From positions 1-57,092 of the forward strand of contig JAUHVY010000001.1 of NCBI GenBank assembly GCA_030424975.1: 57,092 nt of DNA. The letters run 5' to 3'. The notes under the pieces are model-generated. The model was not told the DNA's origin. It made no database searches and was given only the letters and a program-made list of their open reading frames with translations. Positions 1 through 9,851 of this stretch are shown piece after piece (positions within the stretch are counted from its first letter, which is position 1; each line of letters starts with the position of its first letter). The DNA comes from Alphaproteobacteria bacterium. Lineage in GTDB: Bacteria; Pseudomonadota; Alphaproteobacteria; Micavibrionales; Micavibrionaceae. The position numbers were made by a program, and so were the translations under genes.

Positions 1-127
1 CGATAACATCACAGGTATGGAAGTGACATTGATTGCACCGATCGCGATGAGCGAAGGTCTACGTTTCGCGATCCGCGAAGGTGGCCGTACTGTTGGTGCA
101 GGTGTTGTGTCTAAAATTGTTGAATAA
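1..127 (+). CDS. tuf: Elongation factor Tu, C-terminal end (partial)
   Basis: Only the last 41 codons are inside the window; the 5' part lies upstream. The translated end contains [15 protein letters not shown] and finishes [17 protein letters not shown], the highly conserved end of EF-Tu domain 3. EF-Tu is the cytosolic GTPase that delivers aminoacyl-tRNA to the ribosome. It sits 26 bp before rpsJ, the common alphaproteobacterial fusA-tuf-rpsJ arrangement, so it is probably co-transcribed with the S10 block. No promoter is visible between tuf and rpsJ. Confidence 0.96.
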   Translation, partial: DNITGMEVTLIAPIAMSEGLRFAIREGGRTVGAGVVSKIVE

Positions 128-153
128 GAAAAGTTAAAGACAAGGTAGAAACG

Positions 154-477
154 ATGGAAACGCAAAGCATTAGGATCACATTAAAGGCATTTGATCACCG
201 TATCTTAGATACGGCCAGTGCTGAGATTGTGAATACGGCAAAAAGAACGGGCGCAAGTGTACGTGGTCCTGTGCCTTTGCCGAACAGAATTAAGAAATTT
301 TCTGTGATTCGTTCACCGCACGTTAACAAAGGATCTCAGGAGCAGTGGGAAATGCGCACACATAAGCGTCTTCTTGATGTTGTTGAGCCTACACCACAGA
401 CAATTGATGCTTTGATGAAGCTTGATTTGCCTGCCGGTGTTGATGTTGAAATTAAAATTGGTCAAATGGCGGCTTAA
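154..477 (+). CDS. rpsJ: 30S ribosomal protein S10
   Basis: 107 aa, slightly longer than the usual 102-105. The sequence [21 protein letters not shown] and the later [19 protein letters not shown] stretch are the S10 signature. S10 is a 30S head protein that also works as NusE in antitermination complexes. It opens the S10 block directly after tuf. An AAGGTAGAAACG stretch precedes the ATG. No leader resembling the E. coli L4-regulated S10 leader is present, because the gene follows tuf closely. Confidence 0.98.
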   Translation: METQSIRITLKAFDHRILDTASAEIVNTAKRTGASVRGPVPLPNRIKKFSVIRSPHVNKGSQEQWEMRTHKRLLDVVEPTPQTIDALMKLDLPAGVDVEIKIGQMAA

Positions 478-539
478 TTAAAACCAAAGTTTGACGAACT
501 AAGTTGGCCGGGTGGTCAACCTCTGGAAAGGAAAGAAAA

Positions 540-1286
540 ATGAGAACTGGATTGATTGCACGTAAAGAGGGCATGAGCCGTATCTTCGATGAAGATGGTC
601 GTCATATCCCTGTGACAGTGTTGAAAGTTGATGAATGTCAGGTTACGGCCGTACGTTCAGAAGACAAAGATGGTTATGTTGCTGTTCAGCTTGGTGCCGG
701 TAAGGCAAAAGTGAAGCGTGTTTCTAAGCAGAACCGCGGTCACTTTGCGAAAGCAAAGGTTGAGCCAAAGAAAAAGCTTGCTGAATTCCGCGTTTCAAAT
801 GAAAACGTTTTGGAAGTTGGTGCGGAACTTGGTGCGAACCACTTTATCGCCGGTCAATTTGTTGATGTGACAGGTACATCTATCGGTAAGGGTTTTGCCG
901 GTGCGATGAAACGTCACAACTTCGGTGGTATGCGTGCTTCTCACGGTGTGTCTATCTCTCACCGTGCACATGGTTCGACAGGTCAGTGTCAGGAGCCTGG
1001 TAAGGTTTTCAAAGGCAAGAAAATGGCCGGTCAGATGGGTAACGAGCGTGTTACAACGCAAAATCTGGAAGTTGTTGGTGTAGACCTTGAAGATAACTTG
1101 ATCTTGGTAAAGGGTGCGGTACCCGGTGCGAAGAACGGTTGGGTTTTGATCCGCGATGCTGAGAAGAAACCTGCTCCTGAGGGTGTTCCTCTACCTGCTG
1201 GCTTTAGAGAAGAGCCAAAGGCAGATGCTCCAGCGCCACAGGTTGAAGATGCTCAGGCAAACACCGAAGAAGGTAAGGAAGAGTAG
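540..1286 (+). CDS. rplC: 50S ribosomal protein L3
   Basis: I place the start at the ATG giving [16 protein letters not shown], preceded by GGAAAGGAAAG; an in-frame TTG 36 bp upstream would add an unconserved leader and is not favoured. The 248-aa product is longer than the ~210 aa typical of L3. The extra length is an acidic, proline/alanine-rich C-terminal tail from about residue 207. The conserved core with [27 protein letters not shown], around the residue 150 region that is methylated in enterobacteria, is intact. L3 is an early 50S assembly protein near the peptidyl-transferase centre. Confidence 0.97.
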   Translation: MRTGLIARKEGMSRIFDEDGRHIPVTVLKVDECQVTAVRSEDKDGYVAVQLGAGKAKVKRVSKQNRGHFAKAKVEPKKKLAEFRVSNENVLEVGAELGANHFIAGQFVDVTGTSIGKGFAGAMKRHNFGGMRASHGVSISHRAHGSTGQCQEPGKVFKGKKMAGQMGNERVTTQNLEVVGVDLEDNLILVKGAVPGAKNGWVLIRDAEKKPAPEGVPLPAGFREEPKADAPAPQVEDAQANTEEGKEE

Positions 1287-1288
1287 TC

Positions 1289-1912
1289 ATGAAACTTACA
1301 GTTAAAACATTAGAAAACAAAGACGCAGGGGAGATTACCCTTGATGATGCGATCTTCGGTGTAGAGGTTCGTCAGGACCTATTGCATCGTATGGTTAACT
1401 ATCAGCTAGCAAAGCGCCGTTCCGGTAACCACAAGGCGAAACAACGTCACGAGGTAAGCGGTACAGGTAAGAAGCCTTGGGCTCAAAAAGGTACAGGCCG
1501 TGCACGTGCAGGTGACTTGAAGCGTAACATTGACCGCGGTGGTGCGGCTGTGTTCGGTCCGGTTGTTCGCTCGCATGCTGTAGACTTGCCGAAGAAGGTT
1601 CGTAAATTGGCTTTGAAAACTGCGTTATCAGCGAAAGCTGCTGAAGGCAAATTGATCATTCTTGATGAAGCGAAAGCTGCATCACACAAGACAAAGCCTA
1701 TGGCAGATGCGATTGCAAAATTTGGTATTAACTCTGCGTTGATCGTAGCCGGTAATGAAGTAGACGTGAATTTCTCACGTGCGACTGCAAACTTGCCACG
1801 TATCGATGTCTTGCCAACAGCAGGTGCAAATGTTTATGACATTTTGCGTCGTGATGTTCTGGTACTGACAAAAGATGCTGTGAATGATCTTACAGAAAAA
1901 TTGAAAGGGTAG
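1289..1912 (+). CDS. rplD: 50S ribosomal protein L4
   Basis: 207 aa, normal length. It shows the L4 motifs [27 protein letters not shown] and [23 protein letters not shown]4 lines the nascent-peptide exit tunnel; in Enterobacteria it also autoregulates the S10 operon, but no matching target is seen here. It follows rplC after 2 bp, so translation is probably coupled. Confidence 0.97.
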   Translation: MKLTVKTLENKDAGEITLDDAIFGVEVRQDLLHRMVNYQLAKRRSGNHKAKQRHEVSGTGKKPWAQKGTGRARAGDLKRNIDRGGAAVFGPVVRSHAVDLPKKVRKLALKTALSAKAAEGKLIILDEAKAASHKTKPMADAIAKFGINSALIVAGNEVDVNFSRATANLPRIDVLPTAGANVYDILRRDVLVLTKDAVNDLTEKLKG

Positions 1913-1916
1913 AACA

Positions 1917-2231
1917 ATGGCGAAGGCAAAGAAAAAAGAAGCCGCAGAATGGATGTATGAAATTATCCGCGCGCCGCACATCACAGAAAAAGCGACATTG
2001 GGTAGCCAGTATTCGCAAGTGACGTTCAAAGTTCCTAACGAAGCGACTAAGCCACAAGTTAAGGAAGCTGTTGAAACATTGTTTGATGTGAAAGTTAAAG
2101 CTGTTAATACCTTGGTTCAAAAGGGTAAGAATAAACGCTTTAAAGGTATTGTTGGCCGTCGTTCGGACTTCAAAAAGGCGATTGTTACGCTTGAAGAAGG
2201 ACAAACAATTGACGCCGCAACAGGTGTTTAA
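1917..2231 (+). CDS. rplW: 50S ribosomal protein L23
   Basis: 104 aa. [16 protein letters not shown] and [20 protein letters not shown] match L23, which sits at the tunnel exit and docks trigger factor and SRP. It starts 4 bp after rplD. A short basic N-terminus ([11 protein letters not shown]) precedes the conserved part. Confidence 0.97.
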   Translation: MAKAKKKEAAEWMYEIIRAPHITEKATLGSQYSQVTFKVPNEATKPQVKEAVETLFDVKVKAVNTLVQKGKNKRFKGIVGRRSDFKKAIVTLEEGQTIDAATGV

Positions 2232-2292
2232 TATAAGATTGATGCAATTATGGTGGCTCGCCGATAGTGAGCGTAGATAAAGGAAGAAGAAA

Positions 2293-3120
2293 ATGGCATT
2301 GAAGAAGTTTAATCCGATCACACCGGGTACGCGCCAATTGGTGCAGGTTGATCGTTCTGACCTACATAAAGGCGCTCCTGAAAAGGCGTTGACAGAAGGT
2401 TTGAAGAAGACCGGTGGTCGTAACAACACAGGACGTATTACATCACGTCACATTGGTGGTGGTCACAAGCGCCGTTATCGTGTAATTGACTGGAAACGTC
2501 GTAAGTGGGATGTTGAAGCAACGGTATTGCGTTTGGAATATGATCCTAACCGTACAGCTTTCATCGCGTTGATCGAATATGCAGATGGTGAAAAGGCTTA
2601 TATCCTTGCGCCTCAGCGTCTACAAGCCGGCGACAAAGTTGTTGCAGGTAACAAGGTTGACGTTAAGCCGGGTAATGCAATGCCACTTCGTAGCATGCCT
2701 GTTGGTACAATCATCCACAATGTTGAGATGAAGCCTGGTAAGGGTGCGCAAATGATCCGTTCTGCGGGTACATATGCTCAGCTTGTCGGTCGTGATCAAG
2801 GTTACGCGCAGATTAAATTGGCTTCTGGAGAGCTTCGTATTGTTCTTTCAGAATGTATGGCATCTGTTGGTGCGGTTTCTAACCCTGATCACATGAACAC
2901 GAATGACGGTAAAGCCGGTCGTTCACGTTGGAAGGGCCGTCGTCCGCATGTTCGTGGTGTGGTTATGAACCCTGTTGATCACCCGCATGGTGGTGGTGAA
3001 GGTAAATCTTCTGGTGGTCGTAACCCTGTTACACCATGGGGTGTACCGACTAAAGGTTACAGAACACGTAAAAAAGGTAAAGCGAGCGACAAGTATATTG
3101 TCCGCCGCCGTAAGAAATAA
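2293..3120 (+). CDS. rplB: 50S ribosomal protein L2
   Basis: 275 aa, typical length. The conserved C-terminal loop [16 protein letters not shown], including the functionally important histidine near the peptidyl-transferase centre, is present, as are [19 protein letters not shown] and the RRRKK end. AGGAAGAAGAAA precedes the ATG. The gene lies between rplW (61 bp) and rpsS (19 bp). Confidence 0.98.
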   Translation: MALKKFNPITPGTRQLVQVDRSDLHKGAPEKALTEGLKKTGGRNNTGRITSRHIGGGHKRRYRVIDWKRRKWDVEATVLRLEYDPNRTAFIALIEYADGEKAYILAPQRLQAGDKVVAGNKVDVKPGNAMPLRSMPVGTIIHNVEMKPGKGAQMIRSAGTYAQLVGRDQGYAQIKLASGELRIVLSECMASVGAVSNPDHMNTNDGKAGRSRWKGRRPHVRGVVMNPVDHPHGGGEGKSSGGRNPVTPWGVPTKGYRTRKKGKASDKYIVRRRKK

Positions 3121-3139
3121 GGTTTAAGGAGCAAGAACA

Positions 3140-3415
3140 ATGGCACGTAGTGTATGGAAAGGCCCGTTTGTAGAAAAATATCTTCTGAAAAAAGTAGAAG
3201 AAGCACGTGCAGGCGGAAAAAACACAGTGATTAAAACATGGTCACGTCGTTCGACAATTTTGCCGAACATGATCGGTTTAACATTCGGTGTGCATAACGG
3301 TAAAAAATTCATCCCTGTTCTTGTGACAGACCAAATGATCGGTCACAAATTGGGTGAGTTTGCACCAACACGCACATATCATGGTCACGGCGCAGACAAA
3401 AAGGCGAAGAAATAG
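3140..3415 (+). CDS. rpsS: 30S ribosomal protein S19
   Basis: 91 aa. [36 protein letters not shown] and [17 protein letters not shown] are diagnostic for S19, which binds 16S rRNA in the 30S head next to S13. AAGGAGCAAGAACA is an excellent Shine-Dalgarno region. Confidence 0.98.
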   Translation: MARSVWKGPFVEKYLLKKVEEARAGGKNTVIKTWSRRSTILPNMIGLTFGVHNGKKFIPVLVTDQMIGHKLGEFAPTRTYHGHGADKKAKK

Positions 3416-3461
3416 GCTTTCATTATAAAGTCGATTTTGAGATAAAGGTAAGGAAAAGAAA

Positions 3462-3839
3462 ATGGGACAGTCAGCTAACCCGAAAAGAACGAAAGACAAC
3501 GAAGCTCGTGCTTTTGCGAAATATGTTCGTACATCACCGCAGAAGCTTAACCTTCTTGCGCGCACAATCCGCGGCAAGAGTGCATCTCGTGCTTTGATTG
3601 ATCTACAGTTTTCAAAACGTCGTGCAGCAGAAGAAGTACGCAAGCTTTTGCAATCTGCTGTGGCGAATGCAGAAAATAATCATGGTCTTGATGTTGACCG
3701 TTTGATCGTTTCAGAAGCATATGTAGGAAAGAGCATCACGATGAAGCGCTTTCACGCAAGAGCTCGCGGTCGTGGCGCACGTATCAACAAGACAATCAGC
3801 AACATGACAATCGTCGTTAAAGAAGCAGAAGAGGCATAA
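3462..3839 (+). CDS. rplV: 50S ribosomal protein L22
   Basis: 125 aa. [20 protein letters not shown] at the N-terminus and the C-terminal hairpin [23 protein letters not shown] identify L22, whose beta-hairpin lines the exit tunnel. It is separated from rpsS by 46 bp and from rpsC by 5 bp. Confidence 0.97.
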   Translation: MGQSANPKRTKDNEARAFAKYVRTSPQKLNLLARTIRGKSASRALIDLQFSKRRAAEEVRKLLQSAVANAENNHGLDVDRLIVSEAYVGKSITMKRFHARARGRGARINKTISNMTIVVKEAEEA

Positions 3840-3844
3840 GGACA

Positions 3845-4531
3845 ATGGGACAGAAGATTAATCCAATTGGTTTGAGAGTAGGTATTAACCGTACGTGGGA
3901 TTCACGTTGGTATGCCGGTCGTGACTATGCTGACAAGCTTATCGATGATTTGAAACTTCGTGAATATGTGCAAGAGCACCTAAAAGCAGCCGGTATCAGC
4001 AAAGTGATTATCGAGCGCGCTGCGAAAACAACAAAAGTAACTGTACATACTGCACGCCCAGGTGTGATTATCGGTAAAAAAGGTGCGGATATTGAAAAGT
4101 TGCGTCAAAAGCTTTCTAACATTGCAGGCGGTGAAGTCGGCTTGAACATTGTTGAAGTACGTAAGCCGGAAGTTGATGCACAATTGGTTGCGGAAGGCGT
4201 TGCACAGCAGCTTGAGCGTCGTGTATCTTTCCGTCGTGCGATGAAGCGTGCGGTTCAAAACGCATTGCGTTTCGGTGCACAAGGTATTCGTATCAACGTA
4301 TCCGGTCGTTTGGGCGGTGCAGACATCGCACGTACTGAATGGTATCGTGAAGGTCGCGTGCCTTTGCATACACTACGTGCAGATGTTGATTACGGTACAG
4401 CAGAAGCATTGACAACATTCGGTATTATCGGTGTTAAAATCTGGTTGTATAAGGGCGATATCATGGAAAATGACCCAATGGCACGTGATAAACGCATGAA
4501 CCAGGCACAAGGTGGCGCACCGCGTGGTTAA
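3845..4531 (+). CDS. rpsC: 30S ribosomal protein S3
   Basis: 228 aa. It has the N-terminal [20 protein letters not shown], a type II KH domain with [14 protein letters not shown] at about residues 73-86, and the C-terminal S3 domain ([21 protein letters not shown]). S3 forms part of the mRNA entry site. Unlike the tight packing elsewhere in the block, 215 bp separate it from rplP, and that gap holds an intrinsic terminator. Confidence 0.98.
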   Translation: MGQKINPIGLRVGINRTWDSRWYAGRDYADKLIDDLKLREYVQEHLKAAGISKVIIERAAKTTKVTVHTARPGVIIGKKGADIEKLRQKLSNIAGGEVGLNIVEVRKPEVDAQLVAEGVAQQLERRVSFRRAMKRAVQNALRFGAQGIRINVSGRLGGADIARTEWYREGRVPLHTLRADVDYGTAEALTTFGIIGVKIWLYKGDIMENDPMARDKRMNQAQGGAPRG

Positions 4532-4549
4532 TAAAATATAAATTTTTTT

Positions 4550-4580
4550 AAAAATCCGGCGAAAAAAGCTGGATTTTTAT
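4550..4580 (+). terminator. Intrinsic terminator or attenuator between rpsC and rplP
   Basis: AAAAATCCGGC (4550-4560) pairs with GCTGGATTTTT (4568-4578) over 11 bp with one G-U pair and a 7-nt A-rich loop, ending in a run of T. This is a normal rho-independent terminator shape on the + strand, but it lies inside the S10 block where readthrough is expected. It may be a partial terminator, an attenuator, or the true end of one transcript with a new promoter downstream. Confidence 0.75.
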
Positions 4581-4690
4581 TTCAAAGTGCGATAAGGTCG
4601 CGCGAAATTTGCAGATAGCTTTGTTAAAAGCAACATATGGGAACTGGTATCCAAAGGGTAAGAAGTCCATGTGAACGAAAATTTTTTTGT

Positions 4691-4718
4691 CTGCTATACG
4701 GGAAAGCCGTAAAAGCAG
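4691..4718 (+). promoter_or_regulatory. Hairpin in the rplP 5' leader
   Basis: CTGCT-A-TACGG-GAAAG-CCGTA-AA-AGCAG forms two stacked 5-bp perfect helices with a 1x2 internal loop and a GAAAG loop, ending 28 nt before the rplP start codon. Together with the terminator at 4550-4580 this makes the 215-bp spacer a candidate regulatory leader, possibly bound by a ribosomal protein. I know of no described motif with this shape, so function is inference. Confidence 0.5.
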
Positions 4719-4746
4719 GAGTTAAGAGAAGCGAGAGACTAAAAAC

Positions 4747-5175
4747 ATGCTAAGTCCAAAGAAGTTTAAACATCGTAAGCAGTTTAAAGGCCGCATTCAT
4801 GGTAATGCTAAGGGCGGTACGCAATTGGCGTTTGGTGCATACGGTTTGAAGGCACTTACACCAGACCGCGTAACAGCGCGCCAGATCGAGGCAGCGCGTC
4901 GTGCAATTACACGTTGCATGAAGCGTCAAGGTAAAGTGTGGATCCGTATTTTCCCAGATGTGCCTGTAACATCTAAGCCATTAGAAGTTCGTCAAGGTAA
5001 GGGTAAAGGTTCTCCTGATTATTGGGCGGCACGTGTTAAGCCCGGCCGTATCATGTTTGAACTTGATGGTGTTTCTGAAGAAGTTGCCCGCGAAGCATTT
5101 TCATTGGCTGCAATGAAGCTTCCGGTTAAGACAAAATTCATTAAGCGCGTAGGCGCATCAGAGGAGGCTGCATAA
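4747..5175 (+). CDS. rplP: 50S ribosomal protein L16
   Basis: 142 aa. [24 protein letters not shown] and [26 protein letters not shown]-type motifs identify L16, which helps position A-site tRNA. Preceded by GAGTTAAGAGAAGCGAGAG. It begins the second transcriptional segment after the rpsC terminator and is followed after 1 bp by rpmC. Confidence 0.98.
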   Translation: MLSPKKFKHRKQFKGRIHGNAKGGTQLAFGAYGLKALTPDRVTARQIEAARRAITRCMKRQGKVWIRIFPDVPVTSKPLEVRQGKGKGSPDYWAARVKPGRIMFELDGVSEEVAREAFSLAAMKLPVKTKFIKRVGASEEAA

Positions 5176-5176
5176 G

Positions 5177-5395
5177 ATGAATGCGGAAGATTTGAGATCA
5201 AAAACTATTGATGAACTTGCGAAGATCATTTTGGATCTACGTAAGGAGCAGTTTAATGCACGTTTTCAAAAGGCTCAGGGGTCTTTGGAGAATACAGCGC
5301 AGATTCGTAAGAACCGTCGTGACATTGCGCGTGCAAAAACTATTTTGAATAATAAACGCCGCGAAGAAAATGCTTCCGGTAAGAAAGCCGCTTAA
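5177..5395 (+). CDS. rpmC: 50S ribosomal protein L29
   Basis: 72 aa. MNAEDLRSKTIDELAKIILDLRKEQFNARFQKAQG followed by IRKNRRDIARAKTIL is typical L29, a two-helix protein at the tunnel exit. The start lies 1 bp after the rplP stop and uses the GAGGAGGCTGCATAAG stretch inside the rplP end as ribosome-binding site, implying coupled translation. Confidence 0.96.
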   Translation: MNAEDLRSKTIDELAKIILDLRKEQFNARFQKAQGSLENTAQIRKNRRDIARAKTILNNKRREENASGKKAA

Positions 5396-5410
5396 GAGGA
5401 GTAGAGCAAT

Positions 5411-5818
5411 ATGCCACGCCGCATACTAGAAGGAAATGTTGTTAGCGCGAAGAATAACAAGACAATTACAGTTCTTGTTGAGCGTCGCTTTATGCACCCG
5501 ATGTACAAAAAGTACATTAAGAGCACAACCAAATATACAGCACATGATGAAGCGAATGCTGCCCAAGAAGGTGACCGTGTATCAATCATCGAATGTCGTC
5601 CGATTTCTAAAACAAAGCGTTGGACTTTGGTGACGGGCGATGAGGCTGCTGCGCCGGTTGAGAAAAAGCCTGCTGCGAAGAAGGCTGCTGCTCCTGCTAA
5701 GGCAAAAGAAGAAAAAGCTGCTAAGGACGAAAAGCCTGCTGCTAAAGAGAAGAAGGCACCTGCAAAAAAGCCGGCTGCTAAGAAAGAAGCAAAAGCAACG
5801 AAGAAGGATGCGAAATAA
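5411..5818 (+). CDS. rpsQ: 30S ribosomal protein S17 with long Ala/Lys-rich tail
   Basis: 135 aa against the usual 80-90. Residues 1-77 are a complete S17 core ([53 protein letters not shown]). Residues ~78-135 are a low-complexity tail of Ala, Lys, Glu and Pro built from PAAKK-like blocks, similar in style to the N-terminus of L30 in this cluster. The stop codon overlaps the rplN start by one base. Confidence 0.96.
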   Translation: MPRRILEGNVVSAKNNKTITVLVERRFMHPMYKKYIKSTTKYTAHDEANAAQEGDRVSIIECRPISKTKRWTLVTGDEAAAPVEKKPAAKKAAAPAKAKEEKAAKDEKPAAKEKKAPAKKPAAKKEAKATKKDAK

Positions 5819-6186
5819 TGATTCAGATGCAATCCCGTATGAGTGTTGCGGATAACAGCGGCGCGAGAGAAGTGCAGTGCATCAAGGTTCTTGGTGGATC
5901 GCACAGACGTACCGCGAATATCGGTGACGTGGTTGTTGTATCCGTTAAGGAAGCAATTCCTCGCGGTAAAGTTAAAAAAGGTGATGTTCGCCGTGCAGTA
6001 ATCGTTCGCAGCCGTTTTGGTTTGCAGCGTAAGTATGGTGAGAAGATTCGTTTTGATGGTAACGCATGTGTGTTGATTAACAACAACGGTGAGCCTATCG
6101 GTACACGTATCTTTGGCCCGGTAACACGTGAGTTACGTGTCGGTGGTTACATGAAAATTATTTCATTGGCGTCGGAGGTGCTATAA
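5818..6186 (+). CDS. rplN: 50S ribosomal protein L14
   Basis: 122 aa, exactly the usual length. [27 protein letters not shown] and the C-terminal FGPVTRELR are diagnostic. L14 forms part of the intersubunit bridge and binds the silencing factor RsfS. The ATG overlaps the rpsQ stop codon (TAATG), so it depends on translational coupling. Confidence 0.98.
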   Translation: MIQMQSRMSVADNSGAREVQCIKVLGGSHRRTANIGDVVVVSVKEAIPRGKVKKGDVRRAVIVRSRFGLQRKYGEKIRFDGNACVLINNNGEPIGTRIFGPVTRELRVGGYMKIISLASEVL

Positions 6187-6188
6187 CA

Positions 6189-6512
6189 ATGTCACAGCCA
6201 AAGATGAAGATCAAAAAAGGTGACCAGGTCGTTGTTTTGACAGGTCGTAATAAAGGTTCAAAAGGTGAAGTTCTTAAGGTTATGCCAACAGAACGTCGTG
6301 TTGTTGTTCAAGGTGTTAATGTTGTAACGAAACACCAGAAGCCGACACAATTCTCACCTGGTGGTATCCAGAAGAAAGAATTGTCGATCCATGTTTCTAA
6401 TGTGGCGCTTGCAGATCCTAAAACAGGTGAAGCAACACGTATTGGTTACAAGGTTTTGAAAGACGGTAAAAAGGTGCGCGTGGCGAAGAAGTCAGGCGAG
6501 ACTGTTGAATAA
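6189..6512 (+). CDS. rplX: 50S ribosomal protein L24
   Basis: 107 aa. [25 protein letters not shown] is the KOW motif of L24, with [17 protein letters not shown] following. L24 initiates 50S assembly. It starts 2 bp after rplN, with GGAGGTGC in the end of rplN serving as ribosome-binding site. Confidence 0.97.
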   Translation: MSQPKMKIKKGDQVVVLTGRNKGSKGEVLKVMPTERRVVVQGVNVVTKHQKPTQFSPGGIQKKELSIHVSNVALADPKTGEATRIGYKVLKDGKKVRVAKKSGETVE

Positions 6513-6529
6513 AAGAAGCGAGAAGAGAT

Positions 6530-7072
6530 ATGAAACCGCGCTATAAAGAATTATACGAGAAAGAGATCGGTCCTGCATTGGATAAGAAGTACGGCTATAA
6601 AAACGTGCATCAACGTCCGAAGCTAGACAAGATCGTGATCAACATGGGTGTTGGTGAAGCAACACAAGACCGTAAACACATGGAAAACGCAGTAAATGAC
6701 CTTGCGCTTATTTCCGGTCAAAAGCCGGTAGTAACAAAGGCTCGTAAATCAAATGCGTCTTTCAAAATCCGTGACGGTCAGGCCATCGGTACAAAGGTAA
6801 CTTTGCGTGGTGACCGTATGTATGAATTTCTTGATCGCCTGATCACTATTGCTATGCCACGTATTCGCGACTTCCGCGGTATCAATGGTAAGAGCTTTGA
6901 CGGTCGCGGTAACTATGCGATGGGTGTTAAGGAACACATCATCTTTCCAGAGATCGAATACGACAAAGTCGATAAGATCCGCGGAATGGATATCATTATT
7001 TGTACAACAGCATCTAATAACGAAGAGGCAAAAGAATTGCTTCGCGGTTTCAAGATGCCGTTTAAAAACTAA
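6530..7072 (+). CDS. rplE: 50S ribosomal protein L5
   Basis: 180 aa. [32 protein letters not shown] and [26 protein letters not shown] are L5 motifs. L5 binds 5S rRNA in the central protuberance. In E. coli S8 represses translation at this gene; I did not identify a matching S8-binding helix upstream. Confidence 0.97.
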   Translation: MKPRYKELYEKEIGPALDKKYGYKNVHQRPKLDKIVINMGVGEATQDRKHMENAVNDLALISGQKPVVTKARKSNASFKIRDGQAIGTKVTLRGDRMYEFLDRLITIAMPRIRDFRGINGKSFDGRGNYAMGVKEHIIFPEIEYDKVDKIRGMDIIICTTASNNEEAKELLRGFKMPFKN

Positions 7073-7106
7073 TTTTTGGATGGGATAACCAAAGGAAGAC
7101 AAAAGT

Positions 7107-7412
7107 ATGGCTAAAGTCTGTATGATTGAAAGAGAAAAGAAGCGTAAGAAGCTTGTTAACAAATACGCAAAAAAACGTGCGGAATTAAAGGCGATTATTA
7201 AAGATCAGTCTATTCCTGCGGATGAGCGTTTCCAAGCAGTTCTTCAATTGGCTGAATTGCCACGCAACGGCTCTAAAGTAAGAATGCGTAACCGCTGTGC
7301 GTTGACCGGTCGTCCACGTTCTTATTATCGTAAATTTAATCTGTCGCGTATTGCGCTCAGAGATCTGGCTTCTCGTGGTGAGTTGCCGGGTGTAACAAAG
7401 TCAAGCTGGTAG
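7107..7412 (+). CDS. rpsN: 30S ribosomal protein S14 (zinc-free type)
   Basis: 101 aa, the long C-minus form. The conserved [22 protein letters not shown] region has only a single cysteine, so the zinc-binding CxxC pairs of the short form are missing. S14 is a late-assembling 30S head protein. AAAGGAAGAC precedes the start. Confidence 0.97.
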   Translation: MAKVCMIEREKKRKKLVNKYAKKRAELKAIIKDQSIPADERFQAVLQLAELPRNGSKVRMRNRCALTGRPRSYYRKFNLSRIALRDLASRGELPGVTKSSW

Positions 7413-7424
7413 GAGGGTTCAAAT

Positions 7425-7823
7425 ATGTCTATGAGTGATCCCCTTGGTGATATGCTAACTCGTGTTCGTAACGGGCAGCAAGCCGGAAAAGAAATTGTTG
7501 AATGTCCTTATTCAAAGTTGCGCGAAAATGTGTGTAACGTTTTGAGAGATGAAGGCTTCATTCGCGGTGTTAAAGTAGAAGAGCGCGAAGGCAATAAAAA
7601 ATATCTTCAAATTCAGTTGAAATATACTGATGGCGAAGGCGTTATTCGTCAGATTGACCGTGTGTCAAAACCTGGCCGTCGTGTATATCAAGGTGTTAAA
7701 ACAATGCCTCGTTTCTTCAACGGTTTGGGTATCTTGGTTGTTTCAACACCACAAGGTGTTATGGCAGACCATAAAGCACGTGCGGCAAATGTCGGCGGTG
7801 AGGTATTGTGTCAGGTCTTCTAA
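7425..7823 (+). CDS. rpsH: 30S ribosomal protein S8
   Basis: 132 aa. MSDPLGDMLTRVRNGQ and the C-terminal KARAANVGGEVLCQVF are the S8 signature. Two in-frame ATGs lie two codons apart; the first is chosen because AGGAGGGTT is well placed for it. S8 binds central-domain 16S rRNA and is a known translational regulator of spc operons in Gammaproteobacteria. Confidence 0.97.
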   Translation: MSMSDPLGDMLTRVRNGQQAGKEIVECPYSKLRENVCNVLRDEGFIRGVKVEEREGNKKYLQIQLKYTDGEGVIRQIDRVSKPGRRVYQGVKTMPRFFNGLGILVVSTPQGVMADHKARAANVGGEVLCQVF

Positions 7824-7863
7824 TTGTTGGCTTGGTAATTGTTTAATGTAAGGAATGTGAGAA

Positions 7864-8424
7864 ATGTCACGTATTGGTAAAAACCCTGTATCGATCCCCG
7901 AAGGTGTTGAAGTTACACTTTCCGGTCAGGATCTTAAGGCAAAAGGCAAACTTGGCGAACTTGAGATGCGTCTTCACGATGAAGTGAGCGCGGTTCTTGA
8001 GGACGTTGCAAATGATGATGGTAAGACGCAAAAAATCGTGCGTTTGTCACCAAAATCTAATTCGCGTTTTGCACGTCAAGTATGGCCGACGATGCGTACT
8101 TTGGTGAATAATATCGTTGTTGGTGTTAGCGAAGGTTATGAAAAGAAACTTGAGATCCACGGTGTTGGTTACCGTGCGAACCTACAAGGTTCAACACTTG
8201 TTCTTAACCTCGGTTTCTCACACGAAGTTCGTTTCGACGTACCACAAGGTGTGACGGTAGCGGTTGAGAAAAACACAGCGATTTCAGTTTCCGGTATTGA
8301 TAAGCAACTTGTAGGTCAAGTGGCAGCCAATATCAGAGGTTTCAAGAAGCCTGAGCCATATAAAGGTAAAGGTATTCGTTACGCGGATGAATATATCCTG
8401 CGTAAAGAAGGTAAGAAGAAGTAA
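7864..8424 (+). CDS. rplF: 50S ribosomal protein L6
   Basis: 186 aa, slightly longer than the usual 177. [31 protein letters not shown] and [15 protein letters not shown] are L6 landmarks. L6 lies near the sarcin-ricin loop. A TAAGGAATGTGAGAA stretch contains the ribosome-binding site. Confidence 0.97.
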   Translation: MSRIGKNPVSIPEGVEVTLSGQDLKAKGKLGELEMRLHDEVSAVLEDVANDDGKTQKIVRLSPKSNSRFARQVWPTMRTLVNNIVVGVSEGYEKKLEIHGVGYRANLQGSTLVLNLGFSHEVRFDVPQGVTVAVEKNTAISVSGIDKQLVGQVAANIRGFKKPEPYKGKGIRYADEYILRKEGKKK

Positions 8425-8436
8425 GGATATAAAACG

Positions 8437-8832
8437 ATGGCAAAACAAGCAGCAGTTAAAACAACGCAGGCACAGCGTCGTACTTACAGAACACGTAACA
8501 AAATCCGTCGCGTTAATATTGAGCGCGTTGGTGTACGTGAAACTCGTCCGCGTCTTTCTGTTTTCCGTAGCGGCAAACAGATCTATGCGCAGGTTATCTG
8601 TGACATTAAAGGTGAAACACTTGCTTCTGCATCAACTCTTGAAAAAGAGCTGAAAGAAAAGTTGAAAAGCGGTGCAACCGTTGAAGCAGCAAACGAAGTT
8701 GGTAAGCTGGTCGCTGAGCGCGCGAAAAAAGCAGGCGTTACAAAAATCGTCTTTGACCGTGGTCGTTATATCTACCACGGCCGCGTGAAGGCTTTGGCCG
8801 AAGGCGCGCGTGAAGGCGGATTAGAGTTTTAA
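8437..8832 (+). CDS. rplR: 50S ribosomal protein L18
   Basis: 131 aa. [18 protein letters not shown] and the terminal [26 protein letters not shown] are diagnostic. A ~12-aa basic/Gln-rich N-terminal extension precedes the conserved RTRNKIRR. L18 delivers 5S rRNA with L5. Confidence 0.97.
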   Translation: MAKQAAVKTTQAQRRTYRTRNKIRRVNIERVGVRETRPRLSVFRSGKQIYAQVICDIKGETLASASTLEKELKEKLKSGATVEAANEVGKLVAERAKKAGVTKIVFDRGRYIYHGRVKALAEGAREGGLEF

Positions 8833-8850
8833 GAAAAGGGATTTAAGATA

Positions 8851-9420
8851 ATGGCACGTGGACAACAAGCAGAACATCGTAATGATCGCGAAGAACCAGA
8901 GCTAATTGAACGCTTGGTTGGTATCAATCGCGTTGCAAAAGTTGTAAAGGGCGGACGTCGTTTCGGTTTTGCTGCTCTGGTTATCGTCGGTGACGGTAAA
9001 GGCCGTGTAGGGTACGGTCACGGTAAAGCGAAAGAAGTTCCAGAGGCAATCAAAAAGGCGACAGATCAAGCAAAACGCAAAATGATCCGTGTTGCTTTGC
9101 GCGATGGTCGTACAATTCACCATGATGTACATGGTCGTGACGGTGCAGGTAAGGTATTCTTGCGTTCGGCTCCTCCGGGTAAAGGTATTATCGCTGGTGG
9201 TCCGATGCGTGCAGTATTCGAAGCATTGGGCGTTCAGGACGTTGTTGCGAAGGCAATCGGTTCTAACAACCCGTACAGCATGGTTAACGCAACATTCGAT
9301 GCGTTGAAGAACACACAAAGCCCACGTCAGGTTGCGGCACGCAGAAACAAAAAAGTAAGTGATATTGTTTCTAACCGTGAAGCACAGGCAATTCAGGGTG
9401 TTGTTGAGGCAGAAGAATAA
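8851..9420 (+). CDS. rpsE: 30S ribosomal protein S5
   Basis: 189 aa. It contains the double-stranded RNA-binding fold ([22 protein letters not shown]) and the C-terminal region [22 protein letters not shown]5 contributes to mRNA unwinding and decoding fidelity. Preceded by AAGAAAAGGGATTTAAGAT. Confidence 0.98.
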   Translation: MARGQQAEHRNDREEPELIERLVGINRVAKVVKGGRRFGFAALVIVGDGKGRVGYGHGKAKEVPEAIKKATDQAKRKMIRVALRDGRTIHHDVHGRDGAGKVFLRSAPPGKGIIAGGPMRAVFEALGVQDVVAKAIGSNNPYSMVNATFDALKNTQSPRQVAARRNKKVSDIVSNREAQAIQGVVEAEE

Positions 9421-9457
9421 TTTTCCGGTATCGGAATTAGCATAAGGACTTTGGATT

Positions 9458-9826
9458 ATGGCTGAAGAAGAGAAAAAAGCGAAAAAAGCACCGGCGAAAA
9501 AGCCTGCTGCGAAAAAAACTGAAGAGAAGAAGCCTGCGGCTGCTAAAAAGGCTCCTGCGAAAAAAGCAGAAGCAAAGAAAGACGCTCCGGCAAAGAAGGA
9601 AGCTGCTAAGAAAGCTCCTGCTAAAGCCAAGAAGGCTCCTTCTGGTAAGACTGTTCGTGTGACACAAGTTGGTTCACCAATCGGTCGTAAGGCATATCAA
9701 CGTGCAACATTGATTGGTCTTGGTTTGAACAAAATGCACCGTACTAGCGAATTGGAAGATACGCCGGCAGTACGTGGCATGATCAACAAAGTAAGCCACC
9801 TTGTTAAGGTTGAAGATGTGGCATAA
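9458..9826 (+). CDS. rpmD: 50S ribosomal protein L30 with Ala/Lys-rich N-terminal extension
   Basis: 122 aa, about twice the usual ~60. The L30 core begins near residue 64 ([30 protein letters not shown]) and is complete. The first ~63 residues are a lysine/alanine/proline low-complexity arm resembling histone H1 tails and the C-terminal tail of S17 at 5411. The ATG with GGACTTTGGATT upstream and continuous coding into the core support an extended protein rather than a misplaced start. Confidence 0.93.
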   Translation: MAEEEKKAKKAPAKKPAAKKTEEKKPAAAKKAPAKKAEAKKDAPAKKEAAKKAPAKAKKAPSGKTVRVTQVGSPIGRKAYQRATLIGLGLNKMHRTSELEDTPAVRGMINKVSHLVKVEDVA

Positions 9827-9851
9827 GCCATAAGGGAAAAGGATAAGTACG

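Noticed and set aside
504-539. Upstream TTG start for rplC
   Set aside because: It adds 12 unconserved residues and would place the Shine-Dalgarno inside the coding region.
5392-5904. 170-codon minus-strand frame over rpsQ
   Set aside because: Antisense of the S17 tail; low-complexity Phe/Ala/Ser sequence with no independent support.
8902-9630. 242-codon minus-strand frame over rpsE and rpmD
   Set aside because: It is the antisense of two clear ribosomal protein genes; its Ala/Phe-rich start reflects the Lys/Ala codons of L30.
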